Part shown: one piece after another, positions 7,671 through 14,464 of the stretch
How positions within the stretch are numbered: the first letter of the stretch is position 1
Layout of the letters: the number at the start of each line of letters is the position of its first letter
Source: Campylobacter sp.
GTDB lineage: Bacteria; Campylobacterota; Campylobacteria; Campylobacterales; Campylobacteraceae
NCBI RefSeq assembly: GCF_020024835.1
Contig: NZ_JAHHTD010000030.1
Coordinates: forward strand, 1-19,153
Direction: 5' to 3'
Length of the DNA stretch: 19,153 nt
Translations under genes and position numbers: made by a program
The notes under the pieces: generated by a model
What the model was told of the DNA's origin: nothing
The model's input: the letters and a program-made list of their open reading frames with translations, nothing else
The model's database searches: none

Positions 7671-8420
7671 ATGAAAATAAATGATATAGGATCAACTCAA
7701 TCAAACCATTATGTAAATCAAGCACAAAAAAGTCAAGAAAAAGCTTTATCAAATATAGCTGCAATCCGTGCTATTGATGGCACTGATAGTGCAAACTTAG
7801 CCATAGCAGATTCATTAAGAAGCCAATATGGCACAATTGATCAAGGAATTTTAAATGCTTATGATTCTATAGGTGTTTTACAAATAGCAGATTCAGCGCT
7901 AAATAACATAACAGCTACTGCGGATAGATTAAATGAACTTTCAGTTCGCTCAAACAATGCCGCACTAAATGATAGACAAAAAGGTATGCTAAATACCGAA
8001 GCAACTAGACTTGTAGATTCTATAAATGATGCTTTTTCAAGTGCTAGTTTTAATGGAAAAAATGTTTTTCAAAGTATGGATTTTGTAGTTGGTTCTGGTG
8101 TTGAAAGTATAAATTTAAATCAACCAAATACAACTGATTTAAATCTTGAAAATCAAGATAAAATTAGTGGATTTCTTGATCAAGTAGGAGCTTTGCGTGC
8201 AGATATTGGTGCTGGAATTAGTGCTATTAATGCCAACATAAATTCTTCTTTGCAAACTAGTATCAACACTAAAGAAGCTGAAAGCAAATTACAAAATAAT
8301 GATCTAGCTAAAAATGTAAATGATTTTAATGCAAATTATTTAAAAGAAAATGCATTTTTATTTGCTAATGCTCATTCAAATATAATGCTACAAACAAAAT
8401 TAGCAAGCTTACTCCAATAA
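7671..8420 (+). CDS. flaC: FlaC, secreted flagellin-like protein
   Basis: A 249-residue flagellin homologue made only of the conserved ends. The N-terminal D0/D1 helices (1-~140) contain the typical LQIADSALNNI and TADRLNELSVRS blocks. A very short middle links to the C-terminal D1/D0 helices (~165-249), which end NIMLQTKLASLLQ. The variable surface domains of FlaA/FlaB are absent. In C. jejuni FlaC is exported by the flagellar apparatus to the medium rather than built into the filament. It binds host cells and is reported to modulate TLR responses. The region matching the TLR5 contact site of Salmonella FliC is altered, as in other epsilonproteobacterial flagellins. AAGGAG lies 7 nt before the ATG, and a hairpin terminator follows directly. 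It corresponds to Cj0720c from memory. Confidence 0.95.
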   Translation: MKINDIGSTQSNHYVNQAQKSQEKALSNIAAIRAIDGTDSANLAIADSLRSQYGTIDQGILNAYDSIGVLQIADSALNNITATADRLNELSVRSNNAALNDRQKGMLNTEATRLVDSINDAFSSASFNGKNVFQSMDFVVGSGVESINLNQPNTTDLNLENQDKISGFLDQVGALRADIGAGISAINANINSSLQTSINTKEAESKLQNNDLAKNVNDFNANYLKENAFLFANAHSNIMLQTKLASLLQ

Positions 8421-8423
8421 CAT

Positions 8424-8444
8424 ACTCCCTTTTTGGGAGTTTTA
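8424..8444 (+). terminator. Intrinsic terminator after flaC
   Basis: Perfect 6-bp stem ACTCCC/GGGAGT with a 5-T loop, followed by TTTA. It begins 3 bp after the flaC stop. The U-tract is short, so some read-through into cmoB is possible; cmoB starts only 10 bp further on and has no obvious promoter of its own. Confidence 0.75.
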
Positions 8445-8454
8445 TAAGAAAACT

Positions 8455-9333
8455 ATGCAAAATAATGCCTTGTTAAAGCAAGTTTTTAATCATCATCTTT
8501 ATAAAGAAATTCAAGATTTAAATAATAAAATTTTAAAATCACAAATTCAAGTAAAAAATGATAGTTTTGATATTACGTGTGATAAAGCTTTCGATGAAAC
8601 AATTAAAAACATAGCCTTGCAATTAAAACCCTGGCGTAAAGGACCATTTAAAATCAATGATCTTTTTATTGATACAGAATGGCAAAGTTTTATTAAATTT
8701 AATATATTAAAAAATCATATATCTTGTATCAAAGATAAAGTTGTAGCAGATATTGGGTGTAATAATGGTTATTATATGTTCAAAATGCTAGAATTTAATC
8801 CAAAAAAAATTATAGGCTTTGATCCATCTATAAAATACTATCTCCAATTTTTATTACTAAATTCTTTAGCAAAAACTCATATACAATATGAATTACTAGG
8901 CGTAGCTGATGTAGTGCATTATCCTGTTAAATTTGATATTATCTTTTGTCTTGGCGTAATTTATCACAGAAGTGATCCTATAATGATGTTAAAACAAATC
9001 AAACAATCTCTCAATAAAAAAGGTATAGTATTTTTAGATACTATGTATATAGAAGATGAAAGAGAAATTGCACTCATTCCTCAAAAAACTTATTCAAAAA
9101 TACCAAATATTTTTTTTATTCCGTCGATATTAGGTTTAAGAAATTGGTGTATTAAAGCTGGTTTTAATAAATTTGAAGTTTTAGCTACAAAGCAAACAGA
9201 TCTTAAAGAACAAAGAAAAACCGAATGGATAGATTCTTATTCTTTAGAGTGTTTTTTAGATAAAAATAATTCAAATTTTACATGTGAAGGTTATCCAGCT
9301 CCAAGAAGAGTTTATGTAAAGTTAGAGGTTTAA
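8455..9333 (+). CDS. cmoB: tRNA U34 carboxymethyltransferase
   Basis: Transfers a carboxymethyl group from carboxy-SAM (made by CmoA) to 5-hydroxyuridine at the wobble position of tRNAs, giving cmo5U, which widens codon reading. The 292-residue protein has the CmoB-specific W60-R-K-G-P-F65 block, followed by DLFIDTEWQS. It then has SAM-type motif I D99-I-G-C-N-N-G-Y-Y107, and the LGVIYHRSDP block near residue 165. All are hallmarks of the family, and the length is slightly shorter than E. coli CmoB. No cmoA is in the window. The start follows the flaC terminator by about 10 bp and lacks a good Shine-Dalgarno. The stop is 1 bp from the next ATG. Equivalent to Cj0976 from memory. Confidence 0.93.
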   Translation: MQNNALLKQVFNHHLYKEIQDLNNKILKSQIQVKNDSFDITCDKAFDETIKNIALQLKPWRKGPFKINDLFIDTEWQSFIKFNILKNHISCIKDKVVADIGCNNGYYMFKMLEFNPKKIIGFDPSIKYYLQFLLLNSLAKTHIQYELLGVADVVHYPVKFDIIFCLGVIYHRSDPIMMLKQIKQSLNKKGIVFLDTMYIEDEREIALIPQKTYSKIPNIFFIPSILGLRNWCIKAGFNKFEVLATKQTDLKEQRKTEWIDSYSLECFLDKNNSNFTCEGYPAPRRVYVKLEV

Positions 9334-9334
9334 A

Positions 9335-9895
9335 ATGGCAAAAAGTGCAAGTATAGTTAATATAGAAGAATTAATAGATCCTGAAGAATTAAATCGCATT
9401 AAAACAGAACTCGTTACTTGTCCAAGTATCAACAACAACTTATCAGGAAGTATCTCTCACGTGGAAAAGAATTTTGCCAAAGGTATATTAATCACCACAG
9501 GAGATATGGTAGTAGATGATTTTGGCTTAGTTCATAGCGGTTTTGTATTCAATGCTGCAAATTATATAGCACAAGCTGCTATCAATAAAGAATTTAGCGT
9601 CTTAATAGGCTCTAGAAGTTTTTTTTATGCACCTTTAAAAGTTGGTGATATTTTAAATCTTGAAGCAAACGCCTTGTTTAGTGATGATGCTAGAAAAAGA
9701 GAAGTAAAGGTTGTTGGCTTTGTAAATGAAATTAAAATTTTTGATGCTTCTTTTCAAGTTGTAACAACTGAAGATCATATATTTAAACTCAAGCAAACTC
9801 AAGCAAACTCAAGCAATACTAAAAATCAAGAACACGCAAATGAAGATAATTCGCAAGCTGAATTAAATGCTGCCCTTAAGAGTATCGGGGGTTAA
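9335..9895 (+). CDS. Hot-dog fold protein, homologue of C. jejuni virulence factor Cj0977
   Basis: A 186-residue protein. Residues ~40-150 form a thioesterase-like hot-dog domain, with the long helix bearing HSGFVFNAANYIAQAA. The last ~35 residues are a hydrophilic Asn/Gln/Glu-rich tail. Cj0977 of C. jejuni was reported as a sigma-28-regulated non-flagellar protein needed for invasion and virulence, with an acyl-CoA-binding-like dimeric fold but no proven enzyme activity. Here the ATG lies 1 bp after cmoB, with AGAGG inside the cmoB end, so the two look like an operon. I saw no convincing sigma-28 box upstream. The tail is encoded partly by three exact 10-bp repeats, whose copy changes would shift the frame. 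The 3' end overlaps the small lipoprotein gene on the other strand by 33 bp. Confidence 0.88.
   Translation: MAKSASIVNIEELIDPEELNRIKTELVTCPSINNNLSGSISHVEKNFAKGILITTGDMVVDDFGLVHSGFVFNAANYIAQAAINKEFSVLIGSRSFFYAPLKVGDILNLEANALFSDDARKREVKVVGFVNEIKIFDASFQVVTTEDHIFKLKQTQANSSNTKNQEHANEDNSQAELNAALKSIGG
9785..9814 (+). repeat. Tandem repeat, 3 x 10 bp (AAACTCAAGC), inside the Cj0977-like gene
   Basis: Three exact head-to-tail copies of AAACTCAAGC, followed by a partial AA. They start in frame at residue 151 of the protein. Because 10 is not a multiple of 3, loss or gain of one copy changes the reading frame of the tail. By hand translation, gain of one copy gives a stop two codons after the array. 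Loss gives a different short tail of about 16 residues. Confidence 0.95.
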
Positions 9896-10057
9896 AGGCA
9901 AATCAATCCAATTTTGCGGACATTCTTTATGATATATTCCGCTTGCATCGTAATATTCTTTGCAATCATCATAAAAACGATTAGAAATTCCTCTTTCATT
10001 AACAAAACATCCATTTAAAAATAACATCACAAATACTAAAATAACTCTTTTTAACAT
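9863..10057 (-). CDS. Small outer-membrane-type lipoprotein (Cj0978c-like)
   Basis: A 64-residue protein with a classic lipoprotein signal: MLKRVILVFVMLFLNGC, with cleavage predicted before C17 (lipobox LNGC). The mature ~48 residues are polar, hold two further cysteines (CKEYY and HKECPQNW), and end in a Pro-rich stretch. The function is unknown. It lies 1 bp downstream of the thermonuclease gene and is very likely co-transcribed with it. Its last 11 codons overlap the end of the Cj0977-like gene in antisense. The two extra cysteines could form a disulfide through the Dsb system (inference). The same gene order is found in C. jejuni from memory. Confidence 0.8.
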   Translation of the reverse strand: MLKRVILVFVMLFLNGCFVNERGISNRFYDDCKEYYDASGIYHKECPQNWIDLPLTPDTLKGSI

Positions 10058-10058
10058 T

Positions 10059-10583
10059 TCATTTTAACCTTATTTGTTTGCGCCACTTATAAGGTTCTAT
10101 AGGATTTTTATCCTCCCATAAACCCTTTTTGGCACTTTTAGCTATATTTTGCACATTAAGATATAAATCACTATAATACTCATAAGCCCATGCGTAACCA
10201 TTTTTGACCATAATTTGATTAATATCTTTATCATTTAGATAAACAATAGCTAAGATTCTACCATATTTATCCTCATCTTTTATACTTAAAGTAACTTCTT
10301 TATTTAAGACAATAGCACTTAAAAATTTTTTTGATATTTGTCCATAGGCCTGATTTTTTTCTGGAGCATCTATACCAAATAATCTTATTTTACTTTCTTT
10401 TTGTTTTATTATAACCTTTATAGTATCTCCATCTATAACCTCAACAACTTTTGCTTGTATATATAAATTTGTATCATAATTTAATACATAAGCAAAAATT
10501 ACCAAAAAGACTGCAATTAAAAAAAATTTAGGATCTTTTAATAAATCCAACAAAAATTTCATTTGTTTTTTAGAAAATTTCAT
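10059..10583 (-). CDS. Membrane-anchored staphylococcal nuclease-like (thermonuclease) protein
   Basis: An SNase-fold nuclease of 174 residues from the ATG at 10581-10583; an upstream in-frame TTG at 10598 would add 5. The ATG has the better ribosome site (TAGG). Residues 20-36 are one strongly hydrophobic segment, so the protein is either tethered in the inner membrane facing the periplasm or exported. The catalytic pattern of micrococcal nuclease is complete: VIDGDT with D51 and D53, IRLFGIDAPE with R67 and E75, and KYGR with R109. Known family members cut DNA and RNA with calcium. A secreted nuclease of this kind in C. jejuni is Cj0979c. It is first gene of a two-gene unit with the small lipoprotein. 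The role could be nucleotide scavenging or degrading extracellular DNA (inference). Confidence 0.93.
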   Translation of the reverse strand: MKFSKKQMKFLLDLLKDPKFFLIAVFLVIFAYVLNYDTNLYIQAKVVEVIDGDTIKVIIKQKESKIRLFGIDAPEKNQAYGQISKKFLSAIVLNKEVTLSIKDEDKYGRILAIVYLNDKDINQIMVKNGYAWAYEYYSDLYLNVQNIAKSAKKGLWEDKNPIEPYKWRKQIRLK

Positions 10584-10605
10584 TTTATACCTAAGCAAAA
10601 TATGT

Positions 10606-10618
10606 CATAATTATCATA
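10606..10618. promoter_or_regulatory. Overlapping divergent -10 candidates for the nuclease and peptidase genes
   Basis: Within 13 bp there is TGtCATAAT on + (TG at 10603-10604, CATAAT 10606-10611), pointing to the peptidase gene. There is also TATGAT on - (10618 to 10613), pointing to the nuclease. With only 49 bp between the two start codons, the two promoters would occupy the same DNA, and polymerase binding to one should hinder the other. By-eye assignment. Confidence 0.35.
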
Positions 10619-10632
10619 AAAAAGGAAAAATT

Positions 10633-11901
10633 ATGGAAGAAATTATACAAAATTTTAAACAAATAGCTAAAATACCTCATTGTAGCTATGAAACTGATCA
10701 ATTAAAAGATTTTTTAATCTCTTATGCAAAGGAACAAAACTGCATAGTAAAGACTGATAAAGCTGGCAATATACAAGCTTATAAAGGAAATCCTAAAATT
10801 TGTTTGCAAAGTCATTATGATATGGTTTGTATGGGAAATGCTCCTAAAATAGAAATTTATGAAGAACAAGGTTTTTTAAAGGCAAAAAATTCAAGTCTTG
10901 GAGCAGATAATGGTATAGGCGTTGCTTTAATGATGCAAGCTTTGAAAGATTATGAAAATATAGAATGTCTTTTTACAAATAATGAGGAAGTTGGACTTGG
11001 TGGAGCAAATAACTTAGAATTAACTCTTATTTCAAAAAAACTTTTAAATTTAGATCACGAATATGATGAAGATATAGTCATTTCTTGTGCTGGCGGTGTT
11101 GATATTTTTGCAAATTTAGATTTAATTTTAGATGAAAAAGAAGAACAATGCTATGAATTAGAAGCTGTTTCTTTCAAAGGTGGGCATTCAGGAATTGATA
11201 TTGTAAAAAATATTAAAAATTCAGTCAAAGAAATGGCTCAATTTATCAGTAAAAATAATGGAGAAATCTGCGAATTTTATGGTGGAGAAAGGATCAACTC
11301 CATACCTAAACACGCAAAAGCTATGGTATTTTTTAGCACACCTCCTAAGGAAAATAATTATTTTAAAATTAAACCCTTGGGTAAGATAAAAAGAACTTAT
11401 TATAAAAATTCAAGCACAATATTAAATCTCATCAATGCTTTCTCTCAAGGTGTTAGAAGTTTTAATCCTCATTTAAATTTAGTCCAAACTAGCATAAATC
11501 TCTCTTTAGTTTATGAGAAAGAAGGAAAATTTCATTTTGAACTTTTTGCAAGATCAAATAATTTAGAAGAACTTCAAAATATAGAATTTGAAACATTGAC
11601 TTATTTTAAAATGCTAAATTGCCAAACAAGTAGTGCAAATTTTTATGCACCTTGGGAAAATACAAATACCAAATTTGCAGAAGAAATTCTAAAATGTTTT
11701 AAAGAAGAAAATTTTAATGCTAAACTTTATGCTATACACGCTGGATTAGAATGTGGAGTTATAGGAAGCAAGCAAGAGCTTGAGTGTTGCTCCATAGGGC
11801 CAAATATTTATAGTCCTCACTCTACTGATGAAAAATGTGAATTAGCTTCTGTGGAAAAAATCAGCAAAATTCTAAAAAATATCCTCAAAAAATATCAATA
11901 A
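10633..11901 (+). CDS. M20 family metallopeptidase, PepD (Xaa-His dipeptidase)-like
   Basis: A 422-residue two-zinc aminopeptidase/dipeptidase. The metal and catalytic residues are in place: H61 and D63 in SHYDMV, bridging D92 in GADNGIG, general base E118-E119 in NNEEVGLGG, D141 in LNLDHE, and a late HSTDEK histidine near residue 395. Between them a GGHSGIDI stretch marks the lid/dimerisation-type insertion of the M20C subfamily, to which E. coli PepD belongs. Likely role is hydrolysis of small peptides for amino acids; Campylobacter depends on amino acids as carbon sources. AAGGA precedes the ATG. A long hairpin begins 2 bp after the stop. Equivalent to Cj0980 from memory; exact peptide specificity is not readable. 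Confidence 0.9.
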   Translation: MEEIIQNFKQIAKIPHCSYETDQLKDFLISYAKEQNCIVKTDKAGNIQAYKGNPKICLQSHYDMVCMGNAPKIEIYEEQGFLKAKNSSLGADNGIGVALMMQALKDYENIECLFTNNEEVGLGGANNLELTLISKKLLNLDHEYDEDIVISCAGGVDIFANLDLILDEKEEQCYELEAVSFKGGHSGIDIVKNIKNSVKEMAQFISKNNGEICEFYGGERINSIPKHAKAMVFFSTPPKENNYFKIKPLGKIKRTYYKNSSTILNLINAFSQGVRSFNPHLNLVQTSINLSLVYEKEGKFHFELFARSNNLEELQNIEFETLTYFKMLNCQTSSANFYAPWENTNTKFAEEILKCFKEENFNAKLYAIHAGLECGVIGSKQELECCSIGPNIYSPHSTDEKCELASVEKISKILKNILKKYQ

Positions 11902-11903
11902 TT

Positions 11904-11939
11904 TTATTTATTAGCGTCTATATAGATGCTAATAAATAA
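11904..11939. terminator. Long perfect hairpin between the peptidase gene and dcuB
   Basis: Arms TTATTTATTAGC (11904-11915) and GCTAATAAATAA (11928-11939) are exact reverse complements. The core TCTATATAGA is itself a palindrome, and the one remaining opposed pair is G-T (G-U in RNA). The whole 36 bp can therefore fold as one uninterrupted stem. No U-tract follows on either strand, so factor-independent termination is not assured. RNA 3'-end stabilisation or a protein-binding dyad are alternatives. Confidence 0.6.
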
Positions 11940-11986
11940 TCACTCAAAGTCATAAATTTTTTATTTACTATTAATATTCATTGCAT

Positions 11987-11992
11987 TATACT
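11987..11992 (+). promoter_or_regulatory. Candidate -10 box (TATACT) for dcuB
   Basis: TATACT follows a T/A-rich run with TTCATTGCAT. The predicted start is near 11999, about 24 nt before the dcuB ATG. In Campylobacter dcuB is known to respond to oxygen and dicarboxylates (RacRS and others), but I could not identify an operator here. Confidence 0.45.
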
Positions 11993-12022
11993 TTGCTTGA
12001 TTTTAAAGATAAGGAGATGTCA

Positions 12023-13420
12023 ATGCAAATACTAACAAGTCTTAGTGAAGGGTTTCAATTTAGTATCCAATTGGTAGTCGTGCTTATTTGTCTTTTTTAT
12101 GGAGCAAAAAAAGGAGGTATTGCTTTAGGCTTATTAGGTGGCATAGGTTTATTAGTTTTAAGCTTTGGTTTTGCTGTTGCACCGGGAAAACCTTCTATTG
12201 ATGTTATGCTTACTATTTTAGCAGTTGTTGTAGCAAGTGCGACATTACAAGCTAGTGGCGGCTTAGATGTAATGCTTCAAATTGCTGAAAAAATATTAAG
12301 AAAAAATCCTAAATTTTTAACTATCTTAGCACCTTTTGTTACTTGTTTTTTAACTATACTTTGTGGAACAGGACACGTTGTTTATACTATGATGCCTATT
12401 ATTTATGACATAGCTATAAAAAATGGAATTCGCCCTGAACGTCCTATGGCAGCTTCAAGCATATCAAGCCAACTTGGGATTATTGCAAGTCCTGTTTCTG
12501 TCGCTGTTGTAAGCTTAACTGCATTACTTTTAAATCCTAATTTAAACAAACACCAATTAGCAGGATTTGATGGATATGTGGATTTATTAGCCATTACCAT
12601 ACCTTCTACTCTAATAGGTGTCTTAGCTATTGGAATTTTTTCATGGTTTAGAGGAAAAGATCTTGATAAAGATGAAGAATTTCAAGCAAAATTAAAAAAT
12701 CCTGAGCAAAAAGAATACATCTATGGAGAAAGCAAAACTTTATTAAATGAAAAATTATCCACCATTCAGTGGGTAGCTATGTGGATATTCTTAGGTGCTA
12801 TTGCTATTGTTGCTATACTTGGAGCGTTTCCAGAGCTTAGACCTCAATTTGCAAATGCAAAAGGAGTGATTAAGCCTATGAGTATGGTTGCTACTATACA
12901 AATGTTTATGCTTTTAGCAGGATCAGCTTTAATAATATTTACAAAATTAGATCCAAGTAAAATCGCTAAAAATGAAATTTTTAAATCCGGTATGATAGCA
13001 CTTGTGGCAGTTTTTGGAATTTCTTGGATGGCAGATACTATGTTTGCAGTGCATACGCCTATGATGAAAGAATCTTTAGGAGATATTGTCAAAGCATATC
13101 CTTGGACTTATGCTTTAATGCTTTTGCTTATATCTAAATTCGTAAATTCTCAAGCAGCAGCAATAGCAGCTTTTGTCCCGCTTGCTTTAGGTATAGGGGT
13201 TGAACCAGGTATTATTATAGCTTTTGCAGCAGCTTGCTATGGATATTATATTTTACCAACTTATCCAAGCGACTTAGCTACTATACAATTTGACAGATCA
13301 GGCACTACCAAAATAGGCAAATATGTCATTAATCATAGCTTTATTCTTCCAGGTTTAATAGGAGTTATCACTTCTTGTATAACAGGATATTTTCTAGCTT
13401 TAAGCGTAGGGTATTTATAA
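12023..13420 (+). CDS. dcuB: Anaerobic C4-dicarboxylate (fumarate/succinate) antiporter
   Basis: Exchanges external fumarate, malate or aspartate for internal succinate across the inner membrane during fumarate respiration. The 465-residue polytopic protein keeps long stretches near-identical to E. coli DcuB as I remember it: LICLFYGAKKGGIALGLLGG, TLQASGGLDVMLQIAEK, FVTCFLTILCGTGHVVYT, NGIRPERPMAASSI, and YYILPTYPSDLATIQFDRSG. The match favours DcuB over DcuA. I chose the ATG at 12023 because AAGGAG (12011-12016) lies 6 nt upstream. An in-frame ATG at 12017 overlaps the last base of that site, and a TTG at 11981 has no ribosome site. The gene has its own promoter and a strong hairpin after the stop, so it is probably monocistronic. 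Confidence 0.95.
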   Translation: MQILTSLSEGFQFSIQLVVVLICLFYGAKKGGIALGLLGGIGLLVLSFGFAVAPGKPSIDVMLTILAVVVASATLQASGGLDVMLQIAEKILRKNPKFLTILAPFVTCFLTILCGTGHVVYTMMPIIYDIAIKNGIRPERPMAASSISSQLGIIASPVSVAVVSLTALLLNPNLNKHQLAGFDGYVDLLAITIPSTLIGVLAIGIFSWFRGKDLDKDEEFQAKLKNPEQKEYIYGESKTLLNEKLSTIQWVAMWIFLGAIAIVAILGAFPELRPQFANAKGVIKPMSMVATIQMFMLLAGSALIIFTKLDPSKIAKNEIFKSGMIALVAVFGISWMADTMFAVHTPMMKESLGDIVKAYPWTYALMLLLISKFVNSQAAAIAAFVPLALGIGVEPGIIIAFAAACYGYYILPTYPSDLATIQFDRSGTTKIGKYVINHSFILPGLIGVITSCITGYFLALSVGYL

Positions 13421-13421
13421 G

Positions 13422-13441
13422 ATAAGGGCTTTTGCCCTTAT
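13422..13441 (+). terminator. Intrinsic terminator after dcuB
   Basis: Perfect 8-bp stem ATAAGGGC/GCCCTTAT with a TTTT loop, starting 2 bp after the dcuB stop and followed by TTAATTTATC. The downstream T content is modest, but the stem is the most GC-rich one in the intergenic DNA of the window. It also reads as a hairpin on the other strand. Confidence 0.8.
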
Positions 13442-13459
13442 TAATTTATCAGATTTTAT

Positions 13460-13625
13460 CTATACCACATTTTTGATTTCATAGCCTTCACATTTACCAT
13501 AATTCATCTTTGCAAACTATATTTTTGCCATTTTTATCTAGTTTATACTCAAACACACTACACAAAGCTCTAAAATTTAAAAAAGCCTCATACCCTACCC
13601 TTTTTTTAAAGCTCTTGCGTTTAGA
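13460..13625 (-). pseudogene. Probable relic of a decayed gene (C-terminal part)
   Basis: The 270-bp gap between dcuB and dsbA has no intact gene. On the minus strand it contains a 43-codon run without stops (13625 to 13497) reading like real protein: KKRVGYEAFLNFRALCSVFE, then KLDKNGKNIVCKDELW. After one frameshift near 13500 the sense continues as NYGKCEGYEIKNVV and ends at a TAG at 13460-13462. Just upstream, different frames again look protein-like (for example DNLNARALKKG, 13636 down to about 13604), separated by stops. Such sense scattered over frames is typical of an old pseudogene. I do not recognise the parent protein. The rest of the gap (13626-13690) shows nothing I can name. Confidence 0.4.
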
Positions 13626-13690
13626 TTATCTCACAGCTTAAGAATAAACTCACACTAATCATTAAAAATTCATACTATTTCTTATTAAAA

Positions 13691-14335
13691 TTATTTATTT
13701 GAAAGCTCTTTTACTATACGGATAAGCTCCTCTAAAGAAGTAATGTATTTAGGATTTATTTGATATTTTCCATTTACTACAAAAGTTGGTGTTCCGTATC
13801 TTTTAGCAATTTCATTAGCCAATTTATAATCACTCAAAAGCTCCTTTGCTTCTTTAGTATCTAAAAATTGATCTAATTCTTCTTTAGTCGCTCCAAGGGC
13901 ATTTAAGCCTATTTTGTAAAATAATTTTTCATCGTCTAATTGCATTTTATTTTCAAAATAACTTACAAAATACACATCAGCTAATTTATGCGTCAAACTA
14001 TCCTTACTACCTCCATCTAAACCTTTAGCCTTATCTTTAAAGGAAGCTAAAGCAAGCATTTCATTTAAAGCTTTTCCATTTTTACTCATAGAACTAGCAG
14101 AAAAAATATCATATCTTAAATTCGGCAAAGCCTCTTTTACTTTAGCAAGAGTATTAAATTTATGATGATTATAACAATGCACGCAACGATATGAAAAAAC
14201 TTCTATTAAAGAATTTTGTGCATTATGCACCGGATTTTTTAAAACTATATATTCTTCGCCCTCACTCAAAGCATTCGCATTTATACTAAAAATCAAAACA
14301 ACTAAAAACTTAAAACAAATTTGAGATATTTTCAT
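13691..14335 (-). CDS. dsbA: Periplasmic thiol:disulfide oxidoreductase DsbA
   Basis: Introduces disulfide bonds into exported proteins. A 214-residue precursor with a signal peptide (about 1-22, ending NANA) and a thioredoxin-like fold with helical insertion. The active site is C51-V-H-C54. The essential cis-Pro loop is GTPTFVVNG near residue 183. CVHC is, from memory, the active site of the main C. jejuni DsbA (DsbA1); the paralogue DsbA2 has CIHC. Neither dsbB nor dsbI, its usual quinone-linked partners, is in the window. AAGGA precedes the ATG. The gene is divergent from the restriction-modification gene and lies downstream of a gene relic, so this spot may be a place where genes come and go. 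Confidence 0.92.
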   Translation of the reverse strand: MKISQICFKFLVVLIFSINANALSEGEEYIVLKNPVHNAQNSLIEVFSYRCVHCYNHHKFNTLAKVKEALPNLRYDIFSASSMSKNGKALNEMLALASFKDKAKGLDGGSKDSLTHKLADVYFVSYFENKMQLDDEKLFYKIGLNALGATKEELDQFLDTKEAKELLSDYKLANEIAKRYGTPTFVVNGKYQINPKYITSLEELIRIVKELSNK

Positions 14336-14357
14336 AATTTTTCCTTTTAAAATTACA

Positions 14358-14366
14358 ATCTTAACA
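14358..14366 (-). promoter_or_regulatory. Candidate extended -10 (TGtTAAGAT) for dsbA
   Basis: On the minus strand TG, one base, then TAAGAT (14363 to 14358) lies about 22 nt before the dsbA start codon and upstream of its AAGGA. Other weak -10-like words occur nearby, so this is a best guess. Confidence 0.3.
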
Positions 14367-14423
14367 TATTAAACAAAATTAAAATTACATTTGATTTTAT
14401 GCTTTTATTAATAGGCTTTTAGT

Positions 14424-14429
14424 TACAAT
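14424..14429 (+). promoter_or_regulatory. Candidate -10 box (TACAAT) for the restriction-modification gene
   Basis: TACAAT preceded by GGCTTTTAGT. Transcription would start near 14436, with AGGA at 14455-14458 placed 6 nt from the ATG at 14465. Probably drives both the R-M gene and the overlapping downstream gene. Confidence 0.4.
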
Positions 14430-14464
14430 TTTTTATCAAAAATTTCATTATCTTAGGAAAAAAT

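Noticed and set aside
9240..9334. Search for a sigma-28 promoter ahead of the Cj0977-like gene
   Set aside because: No convincing CGAT-type -10 with an A/T-rich upstream box was visible in the end of cmoB; the 1-bp spacing suggests read-through from cmoB instead.
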